Assembly: GCF_003024385.1 (NCBI RefSeq)
Contig: NZ_PVZN01000006.1
Span: 124,001 to 188,000 of the forward strand
Direction: 5' to 3'
Source of the DNA: Pseudomonas sp. BBP2017
GTDB taxonomy: Bacteria > Pseudomonadota > Gammaproteobacteria > Pseudomonadales > Pseudomonadaceae
DNA: 64,000 bases
Part shown: piece after piece, positions 18,166 to 27,361 of the stretch
Numbering within the stretch: position 1 is the stretch's first letter
Layout: every line of letters starts with the position of its first letter
Program-made: the position numbers and the translations under genes
Notes under the pieces: generated by a model
Database searches by the model: none
What the model was told of the DNA's origin: nothing
What the model saw: only the letters and a program-made list of their open reading frames with translations

Positions 18166-18456
18166 GGGTGCGATTCGCTGTATTCCGGAGCTGGCGCAAA
18201 TTAACCTCAAGCGTACGTGGGCTGGTTTGCGCCCAAGGTCAGCGGATGAATTGCCGATCCTCGGGCAGTGCCGGAAGTCTCCGGTTACCTGAATGCCTGT
18301 GGACACTTTCGCACCGGCATCCTGAAGTCGGCGATCACCGGGGTGATGATCGACAAGGTCCTGCATGAGGAACCTTCGCCTGTGGGTATCACTCCGTTCC
18401 TCGCCGAGCGCTTTCATTCCGGGGTTGTGGATAAAATTCAGGCCACCTTGGCTTGA
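18166..18456 (+). pseudogene. C-terminal remnant of an FAD-dependent D-amino-acid/glycine-type oxidase
   Basis: The plus strand reads GAIRCIPELAQINLKRTWAG, then LRPRSADELPILG. After a one-base deletion near 18264-18268 it continues as VPEVSGYLNACGHFRTGILK and ends with PFLAERFHSGVVDKIQATLA and TGA at 18454-18456. The pattern RTWAGLRP...DELPILG...GHFRTGIL is the C-terminal signature of the DAO/HcnC/opine-oxidase group. The N-terminal two thirds are absent. The piece lies exactly between the end of the arsenic genes and catR, so it probably marks the right edge of the inserted block. Confidence 0.75.
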
Positions 18457-18473
18457 GCAAGGTGTGTGCGGCT

Positions 18474-19349
18474 CTAGTGCTCGGTCATGCGTTCAATCAG
18501 GCTCAAGCAATGCTGGACCTGTGGCGAGTTATCCTCAACCCGGCGGCTGAGAATGATCGGTGAAACCGCTGCTGCTTCGCTCAGCGGTGCATAAACGATG
18601 TCGTCGCGGTGCTGGCGCTGCACCGAGGCGGGCACCAACGTTATCCCCAGGCCAGCGGCGACCAGTCCGAGGGCGGTCTGCAGTTCGTTGGTCCACTGAA
18701 TCACCTGCACGCTCAGGCCCTGACTGGAGAACAACGCCATGATGTGGTCGGCGTAGCTCGGGCGCGGGGTGGCGGGGTAGAGCACGAAGGGTTCAAAGGC
18801 CAGGCGCATCAGGTCGATGGGCTGGCCGATCAGCGGATGGCCGCAGGGCAGGGCGACTACCAGCGGCTCTTCGCGCAGCACCTGCTGGTGTATGGCCGGG
18901 TCTTTGATGTGGATGCGGCCAAAACCGATATCGATGCGTCCGGCTTTCAAGGCTTCGACCTGCTGCAGGGTGATCATTTCCTGCAGGCCAAGCTCCAGCT
19001 CCTGATAACTGCGCAGTTGGCGAATCAGCTCAGGTAACAGATCGTAAAGGGTTGAGGGCGCGAAGCCGATGCGCAGCCATTGGCGCTCGCTGTTGGCAAT
19101 ACGCCGGGTGCCTTCGGAAATTTGCTCGAGCTGGTCGAGCAGCATTGCACTCTGTTCGTAAAAGTAGCGCCCGGCTTCGGTCAGGCGCAGCGGACGGCTG
19201 CGCTCGAGCAAATCGACCCCGAGGGTTTCCTCCAACTGGCGGATTTGCCGGCTTAAAGGTGGCTGGGCAATGTGCAGCTGCTCGGCGGCGCGGGTGAAGT
19301 TCAGGGTCTGCGCGAGCACCCGGAAGTAACGCAGATGGCGCAGTTCCAT
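18474..19349 (-). CDS. catR: LysR-type regulator, CatR-like
   Basis: CatR activates catBCA in response to cis,cis-muconate in pseudomonads. The 291-residue product has the LysR HTH at residues 1-60 (MELRHLRYFRVLAQTLNFTR, then AAEQLHIAQPPLSRQIRQLE) and a type 2 periplasmic-binding-like effector domain (LRIGFAPSTLYDLLPEL, LVAAGLGITLVPASV). The ATG at 19349 has GGAGG upstream; the frame runs on to 19766 but only through benR1. It is divergent from benR1 rather than from catB, an unusual position. An ATAC-N7-GTAT site overlaps its own ribosome-binding region. Confidence 0.85.
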   Translation of the reverse strand: MELRHLRYFRVLAQTLNFTRAAEQLHIAQPPLSRQIRQLEETLGVDLLERSRPLRLTEAGRYFYEQSAMLLDQLEQISEGTRRIANSERQWLRIGFAPSTLYDLLPELIRQLRSYQELELGLQEMITLQQVEALKAGRIDIGFGRIHIKDPAIHQQVLREEPLVVALPCGHPLIGQPIDLMRLAFEPFVLYPATPRPSYADHIMALFSSQGLSVQVIQWTNELQTALGLVAAGLGITLVPASVQRQHRDDIVYAPLSEAAAVSPIILSRRVEDNSPQVQHCLSLIERMTEH

Positions 19350-19350
19350 G

Positions 19351-19365
19351 ATACCTCCAGGGTAT
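19351..19365. promoter_or_regulatory. CatR/BenM-type binding site at the catR start
   Basis: ATAC-CTCCAGG-GTAT matches exactly the ATAC-N7-GTAT consensus known for CatM and BenM and fits the LysR T-N11-A rule. It lies 1 base upstream of the catR ATG and includes its Shine-Dalgarno sequence, which suggests autorepression. Confidence 0.65.
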
Positions 19366-19478
19366 TGTTGCCTACCCAACAGATATTGGACTGCCTGCTT
19401 GTGCTGACGCAAGCTGGGACCCTGTGGATAACCAGACCCTGTGGATATCGTCCAGCAAGAACAAGAAGAGGGCAGCCC

Positions 19479-20435
19479 ATGAGCAGCCACCTGTTGAGCG
19501 AGCGCAGCTGTGTGTTTCAGCGCGCCGACCCTTATGCCGTGTCCGAATACGTTAACCAGCATGTCGGTGGCCATAGCCTGCGCCTGCCCAGAACCGGCGA
19601 CCTGAAGGCGAGCATCAATCACCGTAAGTTCGCCAGCCTTGACCTGTGCCGCTTGAGCTATGGCGGCAAAGCACGGATCACCTCGCCGGCCCTGGGTTCG
19701 CTGTATCACCTGCAGATTCTGCTCAAGGGCCACTGCCAGTCCAGTTTTCGTGGCAACGAACATCACTACGTGCCCGGCGAGCTGCTATTGATCAACCCGG
19801 ACGATCCGGTCGACCTGACCTATTCGGCCGACTGCGAGAAGTTCATCCTCAAGTTGCCGGTCAGTCTGCTGGAGCAAGCTTGTCTGGAGCAGCGCTGGCA
19901 GTTGCCCGAGGGTGGCATTCGTTTCAACAGCGCGCGCCATGTCACCGGTGAGCTGGAAGGCTTTATCGGCTTGCTCGGGTTGATCTGCGAAGAGGCGGAG
20001 TCGACGGACTCGTTGCTGCAGGTCCAGGAGCATTACGGGCGCATCGTTGCCAGCAAGTTGCTCAGCTTGCTCGGCAACAACGTTCAGCGTGCTGAGCCGG
20101 TGCAGCAGCCCCACTCGTTCGAGCAGCTGGCAGCCTACATCGACGCCCATCTGGAGCAGGATATCAGTGTCGTCCAGCTGATGAATGTTGCACGGGTCAG
20201 CGAGCGCACCTTGTACTCACTGTTCGAGCGCCATGCCGGATTGTCGCCCAAGGGCTATGTGCGCCAGCGCAAGCTTGAGCGCATTCATGCTGCCCTGCAG
20301 GACCCGGCAAGCCCGGTGCGTAACGTTACCGAGATCGCCCTGGACTACGGTTTCCTGCACCTGGGGCGCTTTGCCGAAAGCTATCGCCAGCGTTTTGGTG
20401 AACTGCCTTCGGCCACCTTCAAACGTCATCGCTGA
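19479..20435 (+). CDS. benR: AraC/XylS-family activator, BenR paralogue 1
   Basis: BenR activates ben genes in response to benzoate and is a close relative of XylS. The 318-residue product has an N-terminal effector half (FASLDLCRLSYGGKARITSP, GELLLINPDDPVDLTYSADC) and the two-HTH AraC domain from about residue 208 (VSERTLYSLFERHAGLSPKG, VRNVTEIALDYGFLHLGRFA). It is very similar along its whole length to the second copy at 23356, which is also 318 residues. It stands divergent to catR and 147 bases before benK. An AAGAACAA motif of Crc/Hfq type (19457-19464) lies just before its ribosome site. Confidence 0.88.
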   Translation: MSSHLLSERSCVFQRADPYAVSEYVNQHVGGHSLRLPRTGDLKASINHRKFASLDLCRLSYGGKARITSPALGSLYHLQILLKGHCQSSFRGNEHHYVPGELLLINPDDPVDLTYSADCEKFILKLPVSLLEQACLEQRWQLPEGGIRFNSARHVTGELEGFIGLLGLICEEAESTDSLLQVQEHYGRIVASKLLSLLGNNVQRAEPVQQPHSFEQLAAYIDAHLEQDISVVQLMNVARVSERTLYSLFERHAGLSPKGYVRQRKLERIHAALQDPASPVRNVTEIALDYGFLHLGRFAESYRQRFGELPSATFKRHR

Positions 20436-20450
20436 CCCCTGGTCAGCCCT

Positions 20451-20513
20451 TGCGCAAACTGGATAGCGATTCGCAGGAAATGGCTATTGGCCCTTTTGTA
20501 CTGCTCCTAACCT
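20451..20513 (+). promoter_or_regulatory. BenR/XylS-type promoter of benK
   Basis: Two direct half-sites of the XylS form TGCA-N6-GGNTA are present: TGCG-N6-GGATA (20451-20465) and CGCA-N6-GGCTA (20472-20486), starting 21 bases apart. A CTCCTAACCTGA segment follows, with TAACCT at 20508-20513 as likely -10. Spacing from the second half-site to TAACCT is the same as at benA. Confidence 0.75.
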
Positions 20514-20582
20514 GAGATCGCGAACACTGCTCGGCAGGTTCGCCTTCGGGTTTCGATAACAACAACAAAAGAGACACGCCAC

Positions 20583-21914
20583 ATGCGAGCTATCGATATC
20601 AATGGCCTGATCGATCAGGCGAAGTTCAATACCTTCCACTGGCGTGTGCTGTTCTGGTGCGCGCTGATCATCATCTTCGACGGATACGACCTGGTCATTT
20701 ATGGCGTGGTGTTGCCGGCCTTGATGCAGGAGTGGGGCATGACCCCGTTGCAGGCCGGGGCCCTGGGCAGCTACGCCCTGTTCGGCATGATGTTTGGCGC
20801 CTTGGTGTTCGGGCCGCTGTCGGACCGCATCGGCCGCAAGAGGGCCATCATGATCTGCGTGATCCTCTTCAGCGGCTTCACCGTGCTCAACGGCTTTGCC
20901 CGCAACCCGAGCGAATTCGGTATCTGTCGCTTTCTGGCGGGCCTGGGAATCGGTGGCGTGATGCCCAACGTCGTGGCGTTGATGAACGAGTACGCTCCCA
21001 AGCGCATGCGCAGCACCCTGGTGGCAATCATGTTCAGCGGCTACTCGGTGGGCGGCATGCTCTCGGCTGGCTTGGGCATCGTGTTGTTACCGGCGTTCGG
21101 TTGGCAGTCGGTGTTCTACGTCGCCATCGTCCCCTTGCTGCTGTTGCCGTTGATCCTGCGTTTCCTGCCGGAGTCCCTGGGTTTTCTGGTGCGTCAGGGA
21201 CGAACCGAGCAGGCCAGCCAATTGCTGCAACGGGTCGAACCCAGCTACCAGCCACAGGCAGGCGACCGTTTGCAAGTGGTCACTGGTGTCGAAGCGGGTG
21301 GCTCGGTACCGCAGCTGTTTCGTGAAGGCCGGGCGCTGAGCACCTTGATGCTCTGGGTCGCGTTCTTCTGCTGCCTGCTGATGGTTTATGCCCTCAACTC
21401 CTGGCTGCCAAAACTGATGAACAATGCCGGTTACGGCCTGGGATCGAGTCTGGCCTTCCTGCTGGTGCTCAACTTCGGGGCGATATTTGGGGCTGTTGGC
21501 GGTGGCTGGATTGGTGATCGCTTCAAGCTCGACCGCGTACTGGTGGTGTTCTTTGCGCTGGCGGCGTTGTCGATCAGCCTGCTGGGCTTCAAGAGCCCGA
21601 CACCCGTGCTGTACCTGCTGATCGCGATTGCCGGGGCAACCACTATCGGTACCCAGATCCTGGCTTATGCCTGCGTCGCCCAGTTCTATCCGATGGGCAT
21701 CCGTTCCACGGGACTGGGTTGGGCATCGGGCATTGGTCGTAGCGGGGCAATCGTCGGACCGATCCTCGGCGGCCTGCTGCTGGGGATCCAGTTGCCGCTG
21801 GCGCTGAATTTCATGGCCTTTGCTGTGCCGGGCGCGGTAGCGGCAGTGGCGATGATGGTGTTTGCCAGCCGTAGCTCGGCGCAGGCCGGGGCAAGGCTGC
21901 AGTCGGCGGTCTAG
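20583..21914 (+). CDS. benK: Benzoate:H+ symporter, MFS AAHS family
   Basis: This transporter of the aromatic acid:H+ symporter family imports benzoate across the inner membrane. The 443-residue product has twelve predicted helices, the family motif FDGYDLVIYGVVLPALMQEW at about residues 33-52, and the MFS loop motif GPLSDRIGRKRAIM near 79. The matching loop of the second half reads GGGWIGDRFKLDRVL. A run AACAACAACAAAA (20558-20570), a Crc/Hfq target type, sits 12 bases before the ATG. benF follows 76 bases downstream, so uptake across both membranes is encoded together. Confidence 0.9.
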   Translation: MRAIDINGLIDQAKFNTFHWRVLFWCALIIIFDGYDLVIYGVVLPALMQEWGMTPLQAGALGSYALFGMMFGALVFGPLSDRIGRKRAIMICVILFSGFTVLNGFARNPSEFGICRFLAGLGIGGVMPNVVALMNEYAPKRMRSTLVAIMFSGYSVGGMLSAGLGIVLLPAFGWQSVFYVAIVPLLLLPLILRFLPESLGFLVRQGRTEQASQLLQRVEPSYQPQAGDRLQVVTGVEAGGSVPQLFREGRALSTLMLWVAFFCCLLMVYALNSWLPKLMNNAGYGLGSSLAFLLVLNFGAIFGAVGGGWIGDRFKLDRVLVVFFALAALSISLLGFKSPTPVLYLLIAIAGATTIGTQILAYACVAQFYPMGIRSTGLGWASGIGRSGAIVGPILGGLLLGIQLPLALNFMAFAVPGAVAAVAMMVFASRSSAQAGARLQSAV

Positions 21915-21990
21915 ACGACTCGCGGGCTTGCCCAGCGATACCGACGCCACAGTTCTCAAGTTAAAACAACAATAAAAAGAGCACGTCATC

Positions 21991-23244
21991 ATGAACAACC
22001 TCCGTCCAATCGGGTTGCTGCCTTTGTTCGCCCTGAGTTTCACTACCCAGGCCGCCGAACCTGACTTTTTCAAGGACGCCACGGCCACCCTGCAAGCGCG
22101 CAACTACTACTTCAGCCGTGATTTTTCCGGCATCGTTGGCGCCAACCAGCAGTCCAAGGCCGAGGAGTGGGGGCAGGGCTTTATCCTCAACTTCAAATCA
22201 GGCTACACCCCGGGGCCGATTGGCGTTGGCGTCGATGCCATCGGCCTGCTCGGTATCAAGCTCGACAGCAGCCCGGACCGGACCGGCACCGGCCTGCTGC
22301 CGGTCCAGGATGACGGCCGCGCGGCGGATGAATACAGCCGCGCAGGGGCAACTTTGAAGCTGCGCTATTCGAAGACCGAACTGAAGGTCGGTGAACTGCA
22401 AACCAACTTGCCGATCCTCCAATACAATGACTCGCGCCTGCTGCCGCCGACCTATCAGGGCGCCAGCATCAGCTCGGCTGAAATCAGCGGCCTGACCCTG
22501 CAGGCGGGACACCTGAGCTCCACCAGCCTGCGCAACGAAGCAGGCGATGAAAAACTGATCGCCATGCTCGGCCACCTGCCCCAGCGTCAGGCTGACAGCG
22601 ATGCTTTCAACTTTGCCGGTGGCGACTACAGCTTCAATGCCAACCGCAGCACTATGAGCCTCTGGTATGGCCGCCTGGAGGATATCTACCAGCAGGGCTT
22701 TGTCGGCTTCAAACACAACCAGCCAGTGGGTGATTGGCTACTGGGCGCCAACCTTGGCTACTTCAGCGCCAAGGAGCAGGGAGAAAGTCGGATCGGCGAT
22801 ATCGACAACCAGGCGTTCTATTCGCTGCTATCGGCCAAGCACGGCGGGCATACGTTCAGCGTCGGCTACCAGGGTATCTACGGTGAGAACGCGTTTCCGC
22901 GCGTGTTTCCGAATATCTCGCCGCTCGGCAACGAAGTACCGACCTATGAATTCTCGTATGCCGATGAGCGTTCCTGGCAGGTGCGTTATGACTACGACTT
23001 CGTGGCCATGGGGGTTCCGGGGCTGACGGCAACGGTGCGCTACCTGAAGGGCAACAATGTCGACACCGGGCTCGGCTTCGAGGGCAAGGAGCATGAGCGC
23101 GACCTGGACATTGGCTATGCGGTACAGAGCGGGGTACTCAAGGGGCTCGGGGTACGCTTGCGCAATGCCATGGCGCGGTCGAACTACCGCTCGGATATTG
23201 ATGAGAACCGGGTGATCCTGACGTATACCTGGACGTTGTTGTAA
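21991..23244 (+). CDS. benF: OprD-family benzoate porin BenF
   Basis: BenF is an outer-membrane channel of the OprD/OpdK group for aromatic acids. The 417-residue product has a signal peptide ([20 protein letters not shown], then AA) and the OprD hallmark near the start of the mature protein, [12 protein letters not shown], with [20 protein letters not shown] following. It ends in a beta-strand closing with aromatic and Leu residues ([10 protein letters not shown]), as outer-membrane barrels do. The leader contains AAAACAACAATAAAAA (21963-21978), another Crc/Hfq-type site. It is transcribed with benK. Confidence 0.88.
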   Translation: MNNLRPIGLLPLFALSFTTQAAEPDFFKDATATLQARNYYFSRDFSGIVGANQQSKAEEWGQGFILNFKSGYTPGPIGVGVDAIGLLGIKLDSSPDRTGTGLLPVQDDGRAADEYSRAGATLKLRYSKTELKVGELQTNLPILQYNDSRLLPPTYQGASISSAEISGLTLQAGHLSSTSLRNEAGDEKLIAMLGHLPQRQADSDAFNFAGGDYSFNANRSTMSLWYGRLEDIYQQGFVGFKHNQPVGDWLLGANLGYFSAKEQGESRIGDIDNQAFYSLLSAKHGGHTFSVGYQGIYGENAFPRVFPNISPLGNEVPTYEFSYADERSWQVRYDYDFVAMGVPGLTATVRYLKGNNVDTGLGFEGKEHERDLDIGYAVQSGVLKGLGVRLRNAMARSNYRSDIDENRVILTYTWTLL

Positions 23245-23355
23245 CGCTCGTTCCTACACCCGCGATGCTTTGGAAATACACCGTCCATCCCTCGATTGGT
23301 CCAAGGTCGGCACTATCGCTTAGACTGCCAGGACAACTACAACGAGTGTCCTGGT

Positions 23356-24312
23356 ATGGAGAGTCCCCTGCTCAGCGAGCGCAGCCGGGTTTTCGACCGT
23401 GCCGATCCTTATGCCGTGTCGACCTACGTCAATCAGCATGTGGGGGTGCATAACATCCGCCTGCCGCGTTACGGGCATCTGGAGGCGTGCCTCGATCATC
23501 GCAAGTTCGCCAGCCTTGATCTGTGCCGGATCAGTTACGGTGGCGAAGTACGGGTGATGTCGCCGGCCCTGGAAAACGTCTTTCACCTGCAGATCCTGCT
23601 GCGTGGCCATTGCCTGTGGCGGCGCGGTCGTGCCGAACGTTTGCTGGGGCCTGGCGAGTTGCTGTTGATCAACCCGGACGAGCCGGTCGACCTTGCCTAT
23701 TCGGCCGACTGCGAAAAATTCATTCTCAAGCTGCCCAACCGTTTGCTGGAAAGTGTCTGCGATGAACAACGCTGGCAGCGTCCCGGCGAAGGTGTGCGCT
23801 TCCTCCAGAGCCATTACCAGCTGCTGGCGCTGGAAGGATTCTCCGGCTTGCTGGCCATGGTCTGTCATGAAGCCGAAGCCAGCGAGCCGCTGTTGCGGGT
23901 GCAGGAGCACTACAGTCAGATCGTCGCCAGCAAGATGCTGACCTTGATGCCGACCAACGTCAGTCGCGAGGCACTGACTAGTCAGGCCGTGACCTTCGAC
24001 CGGATTGCCGGCTACATCGAGGGCAACCTCAAGCTGGATATCTGCAGTGAACAACTGGCGCGCCAGGCCAGCATGAGCCTGCGTTCGTTGTATGCGCTGT
24101 TCGAGCGCAACGCCGGCACCACGCCAAAAATCTACATCCGCCAGAAGAAGCTCGAGCGCATCCACGCCTGCCTTGCCGACCCCAACTGCCCGGTGCGCAG
24201 TATCACTGAACTGGCCATGGACTACGGCTTCGCCCACCTGGGCCGTTTCTCGGAAAACTACAAGTCGCTGTTCGGCGAACTGCCCTCCGACACCCTCAAG
24301 CGTCGTTCCTGA
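23356..24312 (+). CDS. benR: AraC/XylS-family activator, BenR paralogue 2
   Basis: This second BenR-type activator of 318 residues lies immediately upstream of benA, the usual place for benR in Pseudomonas putida. It shares long identical stretches with paralogue 1 (FASLDLCR, SADCEKFILKLP, RVQEHYSQIVASKML against QVQEHYGRIVASKLL). Its HTH helices differ (MSLRSLYALFERNAGTTPKI; VRSITELAMDYGFAHLGRFS), closer to the canonical BenR as I recall it. The ATG at 23356 is chosen by alignment of the two proteins; an earlier in-frame start at 23296 would add 20 unrelated residues. Confidence 0.9.
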   Translation: MESPLLSERSRVFDRADPYAVSTYVNQHVGVHNIRLPRYGHLEACLDHRKFASLDLCRISYGGEVRVMSPALENVFHLQILLRGHCLWRRGRAERLLGPGELLLINPDEPVDLAYSADCEKFILKLPNRLLESVCDEQRWQRPGEGVRFLQSHYQLLALEGFSGLLAMVCHEAEASEPLLRVQEHYSQIVASKMLTLMPTNVSREALTSQAVTFDRIAGYIEGNLKLDICSEQLARQASMSLRSLYALFERNAGTTPKIYIRQKKLERIHACLADPNCPVRSITELAMDYGFAHLGRFSENYKSLFGELPSDTLKRRS

Positions 24313-24317
24313 CACTT

Positions 24318-24380
24318 TGCAGAAAACGGATAAAGGTCTGCACAAAGCGGATATTTGCCGTGCCCCTCGCTCCCTAACCT
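24318..24380 (+). promoter_or_regulatory. BenR/XylS-type promoter of benA
   Basis: Two perfect half-sites, TGCA-N6-GGATA at 24318-24332 and at 24339-24353, are 21 bases apart from start to start. CTCCCTAACCTGA follows, with TAACCT at 24375-24380 as likely -10. This matches the XylS-dependent Pm layout. Confidence 0.88.
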
Positions 24381-24418
24381 GACATGGCCTGACCACAATA
24401 ACAACGGAGGCCCCGGCC

Positions 24419-25777
24419 ATGTCCCTGGGATTCGATTACCTTAATTCCCTGCTTGAAGAAGATCAGGAGAAGGGCGTCTTTCGCTGCAAGCGCGAGATGT
24501 TCACCGACCCCCGTCTGTTCGATCTTGAGATGAAACACATTTTCGAGGGCAACTGGCTGTACCTTGCCCACGAAAGCCAGATTCCTGAAAAGAACGACTT
24601 CCTCACCACCACCATGGGGCGCCAGCCGATTTTCATCGCGCGCAACAAGGATGGGGTGCTCAATGCTTTCCTCAATGCCTGCAGCCACCGCGGTGCGATG
24701 CTCTGCCGGCACAAGAGCGGTAACCGCTCGTCCTACACTTGCCCGTTCCACGGCTGGACCTTCAACAACTCCGGCAAGCTACTCAAGGTCAAGGACCCGG
24801 TCGATGCCGGTTACCCGGCGAGCTTCAACTGTGAAGGCTCCCATGACCTGACCAAGGTTGCCCGTTTCGAGTCCTATCGTGGTTTCCTGTTCGGCAGCCT
24901 GAACCCGGACGTGGTACCGCTGGTAGAGCATCTGGGCGAGTCGGCAAAGATCATCGACATGATCGTCGATCAGTCGCCCGAAGGCCTGGAAGTGCTGCGC
25001 GGTTCTTCCTCCTACATCTACGAAGGCAACTGGAAGCTGACCGCCGAGAACGGTGCCGACGGCTACCACGTCAGTGCCGTGCACTGGAACTACGCCGCTA
25101 CCCAGAACCAGCGCAAGCAGCGCGAGGCGGGCAGCGAAGTGAAAACCATGAGCGCTGGCGGCTGGGCCAAGAGCGGTGGTGGTTTCTACTCCTTCGACAA
25201 AGGTCATCTGCTGCTCTGGACCCGTTGGGCCAACCCTGAGGACCGTCCGCTGTTCGAGCGCCGTGACGAGCTGGCCGCCGACTTCGGTCAGGCCCGCGCC
25301 AACTGGATGATCGAGAACTCGCGCAACCTGTGCCTGTACCCGAACGTGTACCTGATGGACCAGTTCAGCTCGCAGATCCGTATCGCCCGGCCGATCGCCG
25401 TGGACAAGACCGAGATCACCATCTACTGCATCGCGCCCAAGGGCGAGAGCGCCGAGGCCCGGGCCCAGCGCATCCGTCAGTATGAGGACTTCTTCAACGT
25501 CAGTGGCATGGCCACTCCGGACGACCTGGAAGAATTCCGTTCGTGCCAGATGGGTTACCAGGGCGGGCGTGGCTGGAACGACATGTCGCGTGGGGCAACC
25601 CACTGGGTCGACGGCGCCGATGCCGCTGCCCAGGAAATCGATCTGCATCCGCAAATGAGCGGTGTGCGTACCGAAGACGAAGGCCTGTTCGTGCTGCAAC
25701 ACAAGTACTGGCAGGAAACCATGCTCAAGGCCCTCGCCGACGAGCAACAGCTGATCCCGGTGGAGGCCGTGCAATGA
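24419..25777 (+). CDS. benA: Benzoate 1,2-dioxygenase large (alpha) subunit
   Basis: BenA is the catalytic subunit of the Rieske dioxygenase that converts benzoate to its 1,2-cis-dihydrodiol. The 452-residue product has the Rieske ligands C-S-H and C-P-F-H in the segment between about residues 87 and 112 ([12 protein letters not shown], then YTCPFHGW). The mononuclear iron ligands lie in [17 protein letters not shown] near residue 220. A GGAGG ribosome site (24406-24410) overlaps the end of an AATAACAA Crc/Hfq-type motif (24397-24404). Its stop overlaps the benB start by four bases. Confidence 0.97.
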   Translation: MSLGFDYLNSLLEEDQEKGVFRCKREMFTDPRLFDLEMKHIFEGNWLYLAHESQIPEKNDFLTTTMGRQPIFIARNKDGVLNAFLNACSHRGAMLCRHKSGNRSSYTCPFHGWTFNNSGKLLKVKDPVDAGYPASFNCEGSHDLTKVARFESYRGFLFGSLNPDVVPLVEHLGESAKIIDMIVDQSPEGLEVLRGSSSYIYEGNWKLTAENGADGYHVSAVHWNYAATQNQRKQREAGSEVKTMSAGGWAKSGGGFYSFDKGHLLLWTRWANPEDRPLFERRDELAADFGQARANWMIENSRNLCLYPNVYLMDQFSSQIRIARPIAVDKTEITIYCIAPKGESAEARAQRIRQYEDFFNVSGMATPDDLEEFRSCQMGYQGGRGWNDMSRGATHWVDGADAAAQEIDLHPQMSGVRTEDEGLFVLQHKYWQETMLKALADEQQLIPVEAVQ

Positions 25778-26262
25778 GCATTTCCTTCGAGCAAGTACGC
25801 GACTTCCTCTACGAAGAAGCGCGTTACCTGGACGACAGCCAGTGGGACAACTGGCTGGAGTGCTACGCCGCCGACGCCACTTTCTGGATGCCGGCCTGGG
25901 ACGACAACGACCAGCTCACCGAAGACCCGCAACGGGAAATTTCGCTGATCTGGTACGGCAACCGTGGCGGTCTGGAAGACCGGGTGTTCCGGATCAAGAC
26001 CGAACGCTCCAGTGCGACCATGCCCGACACCCGGACCTCGCATAACATCAGCAACATCGAACTGCTGGAACAGAACGATGGCGTCTGCAAGGTGCGCTTC
26101 AACTGGCACACCCTGAGCTTTCGCTACAAGACAGTGGACAGTCACTTCGGCACCAGTTTCTACACCCTTGATGTGCGCGGCGAACGGCCGCTGATCAAGG
26201 CCAAGAAAGTCGTGCTCAAGAACGACTACGTGCGTCAGGTCATCGACGTTTACCACATCTGA
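25774..26262 (+). CDS. benB: Benzoate 1,2-dioxygenase small (beta) subunit
   Basis: BenB is the structural beta subunit of the alpha3-beta3 dioxygenase and carries no cofactor. The 162-residue product opens [20 protein letters not shown] and has [18 protein letters not shown], typical of the ring-hydroxylating dioxygenase beta family with its SnoaL-like fold. The ATG overlaps the benA stop (ATGA), so translation is coupled. The frame extends upstream within benA only as an overlapping reading frame. Confidence 0.96.
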   Translation: MSISFEQVRDFLYEEARYLDDSQWDNWLECYAADATFWMPAWDDNDQLTEDPQREISLIWYGNRGGLEDRVFRIKTERSSATMPDTRTSHNISNIELLEQNDGVCKVRFNWHTLSFRYKTVDSHFGTSFYTLDVRGERPLIKAKKVVLKNDYVRQVIDVYHI

Positions 26263-26287
26263 ATCCAGCTTTTCTGCGAGGTGCGCC

Positions 26288-27295
26288 ATGCACAAGATCG
26301 CCTTGAATTTCGAAGACGGGGTTACCCGTTTCATTGACGCCACGGCCGACGAAACCGTGGCTGACGCCGCCTACCGCCAGGGCATCAACATCCCGCTGGA
26401 CTGCCGTGATGGCGCCTGCGGTACCTGTAAGTGCTTTGCCGAGGCCGGTCGCTACGACCTGGGCCAGGAATACATCGAAGACGCCTTGAGCGAGGAAGAA
26501 GCCGCTCAGGGTTATGTGCTGACCTGCCAGATGCGCGCTGAAAGCGATTGCGTGGTGCGCGTGCCAGCCTCGTCCCAGGTATGCAAGACCGAGCAGTCCA
26601 GCTACCAGGCCAGCATCAGTGCGGTGCGTCAGCTTTCCGATAGCACCATTGCCCTGTCAATCAAGGGCGATGCCCTCAGCCGTCTGGCCTTCCTGCCCGG
26701 TCAGTACGTCAACCTCGGCGTGCCTGGCAGCGAACAGACCCGTGCTTACTCCTTCAGTTCGCTGCAAAAGGACGGCGAGGTCAGCTTCCTGATCCGCAAC
26801 GTACCGGGCGGGCTGATGAGCAGCTTCCTCACAGGTCTCGCCAAGGCTGGCGACAGCATGACCCTGGCCGGTCCGTTGGGCAGTTTCTACCTGCGTGAAA
26901 TCCGCCGGCCATTGCTGCTGTTGGCGGGGGGTACCGGGCTTGCACCGTTCACCGCGATGCTGGAGAAAATCGCCGAGCAGGGCAGCGAGCATCCACTGCA
27001 TCTGATCTATGGCGTGACCAACGATTTCGATCTGGTCGAACTGGATCGCCTGCAGGCCTTTGCCGCACGCATCCCCAACTTCAGCTTCAGCGCCTGCGTG
27101 GCCAACCCGGAGAGTCAGCACCCGCTCAAGGGCTATGTCACCCAGCACATCGAGCCGCGTCACCTCAACGAAGGCGATGTCGATGTGTACCTGTGCGGCC
27201 CACCGCCGATGGTCGAGGCGGTCAGCCAGTACATCCGCGAGCAGGGCATCACTCCGGCGAACTTCTACTACGAAAAATTCGCCGCCGCTGCCTGA
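26288..27295 (+). CDS. benC: Benzoate 1,2-dioxygenase electron transfer component (NADH reductase)
   Basis: BenC passes electrons from NADH through FAD and a 2Fe-2S centre to BenA. The 335-residue product has an N-terminal ferredoxin domain with CRDGACGTCKCFAEAG near residue 38 and a fourth Cys in VLTCQMRAESDC. The FAD-binding motif RAYSFSS is near residue 151. The NAD-binding part includes LLLLAGGTGLAPFTAMLEKI near 208 and VYLCGPPPMVEAV near the end. It follows benB by 25 bases in the operon. Confidence 0.97.
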   Translation: MHKIALNFEDGVTRFIDATADETVADAAYRQGINIPLDCRDGACGTCKCFAEAGRYDLGQEYIEDALSEEEAAQGYVLTCQMRAESDCVVRVPASSQVCKTEQSSYQASISAVRQLSDSTIALSIKGDALSRLAFLPGQYVNLGVPGSEQTRAYSFSSLQKDGEVSFLIRNVPGGLMSSFLTGLAKAGDSMTLAGPLGSFYLREIRRPLLLLAGGTGLAPFTAMLEKIAEQGSEHPLHLIYGVTNDFDLVELDRLQAFAARIPNFSFSACVANPESQHPLKGYVTQHIEPRHLNEGDVDVYLCGPPPMVEAVSQYIREQGITPANFYYEKFAAAA

Positions 27296-27361
27296 AGCCG
27301 TTTTTATGGGGCCGGGCGCATCGTGCGGGTACGGTCGGTCCCCTTTTTATTCGAGGTTGTC

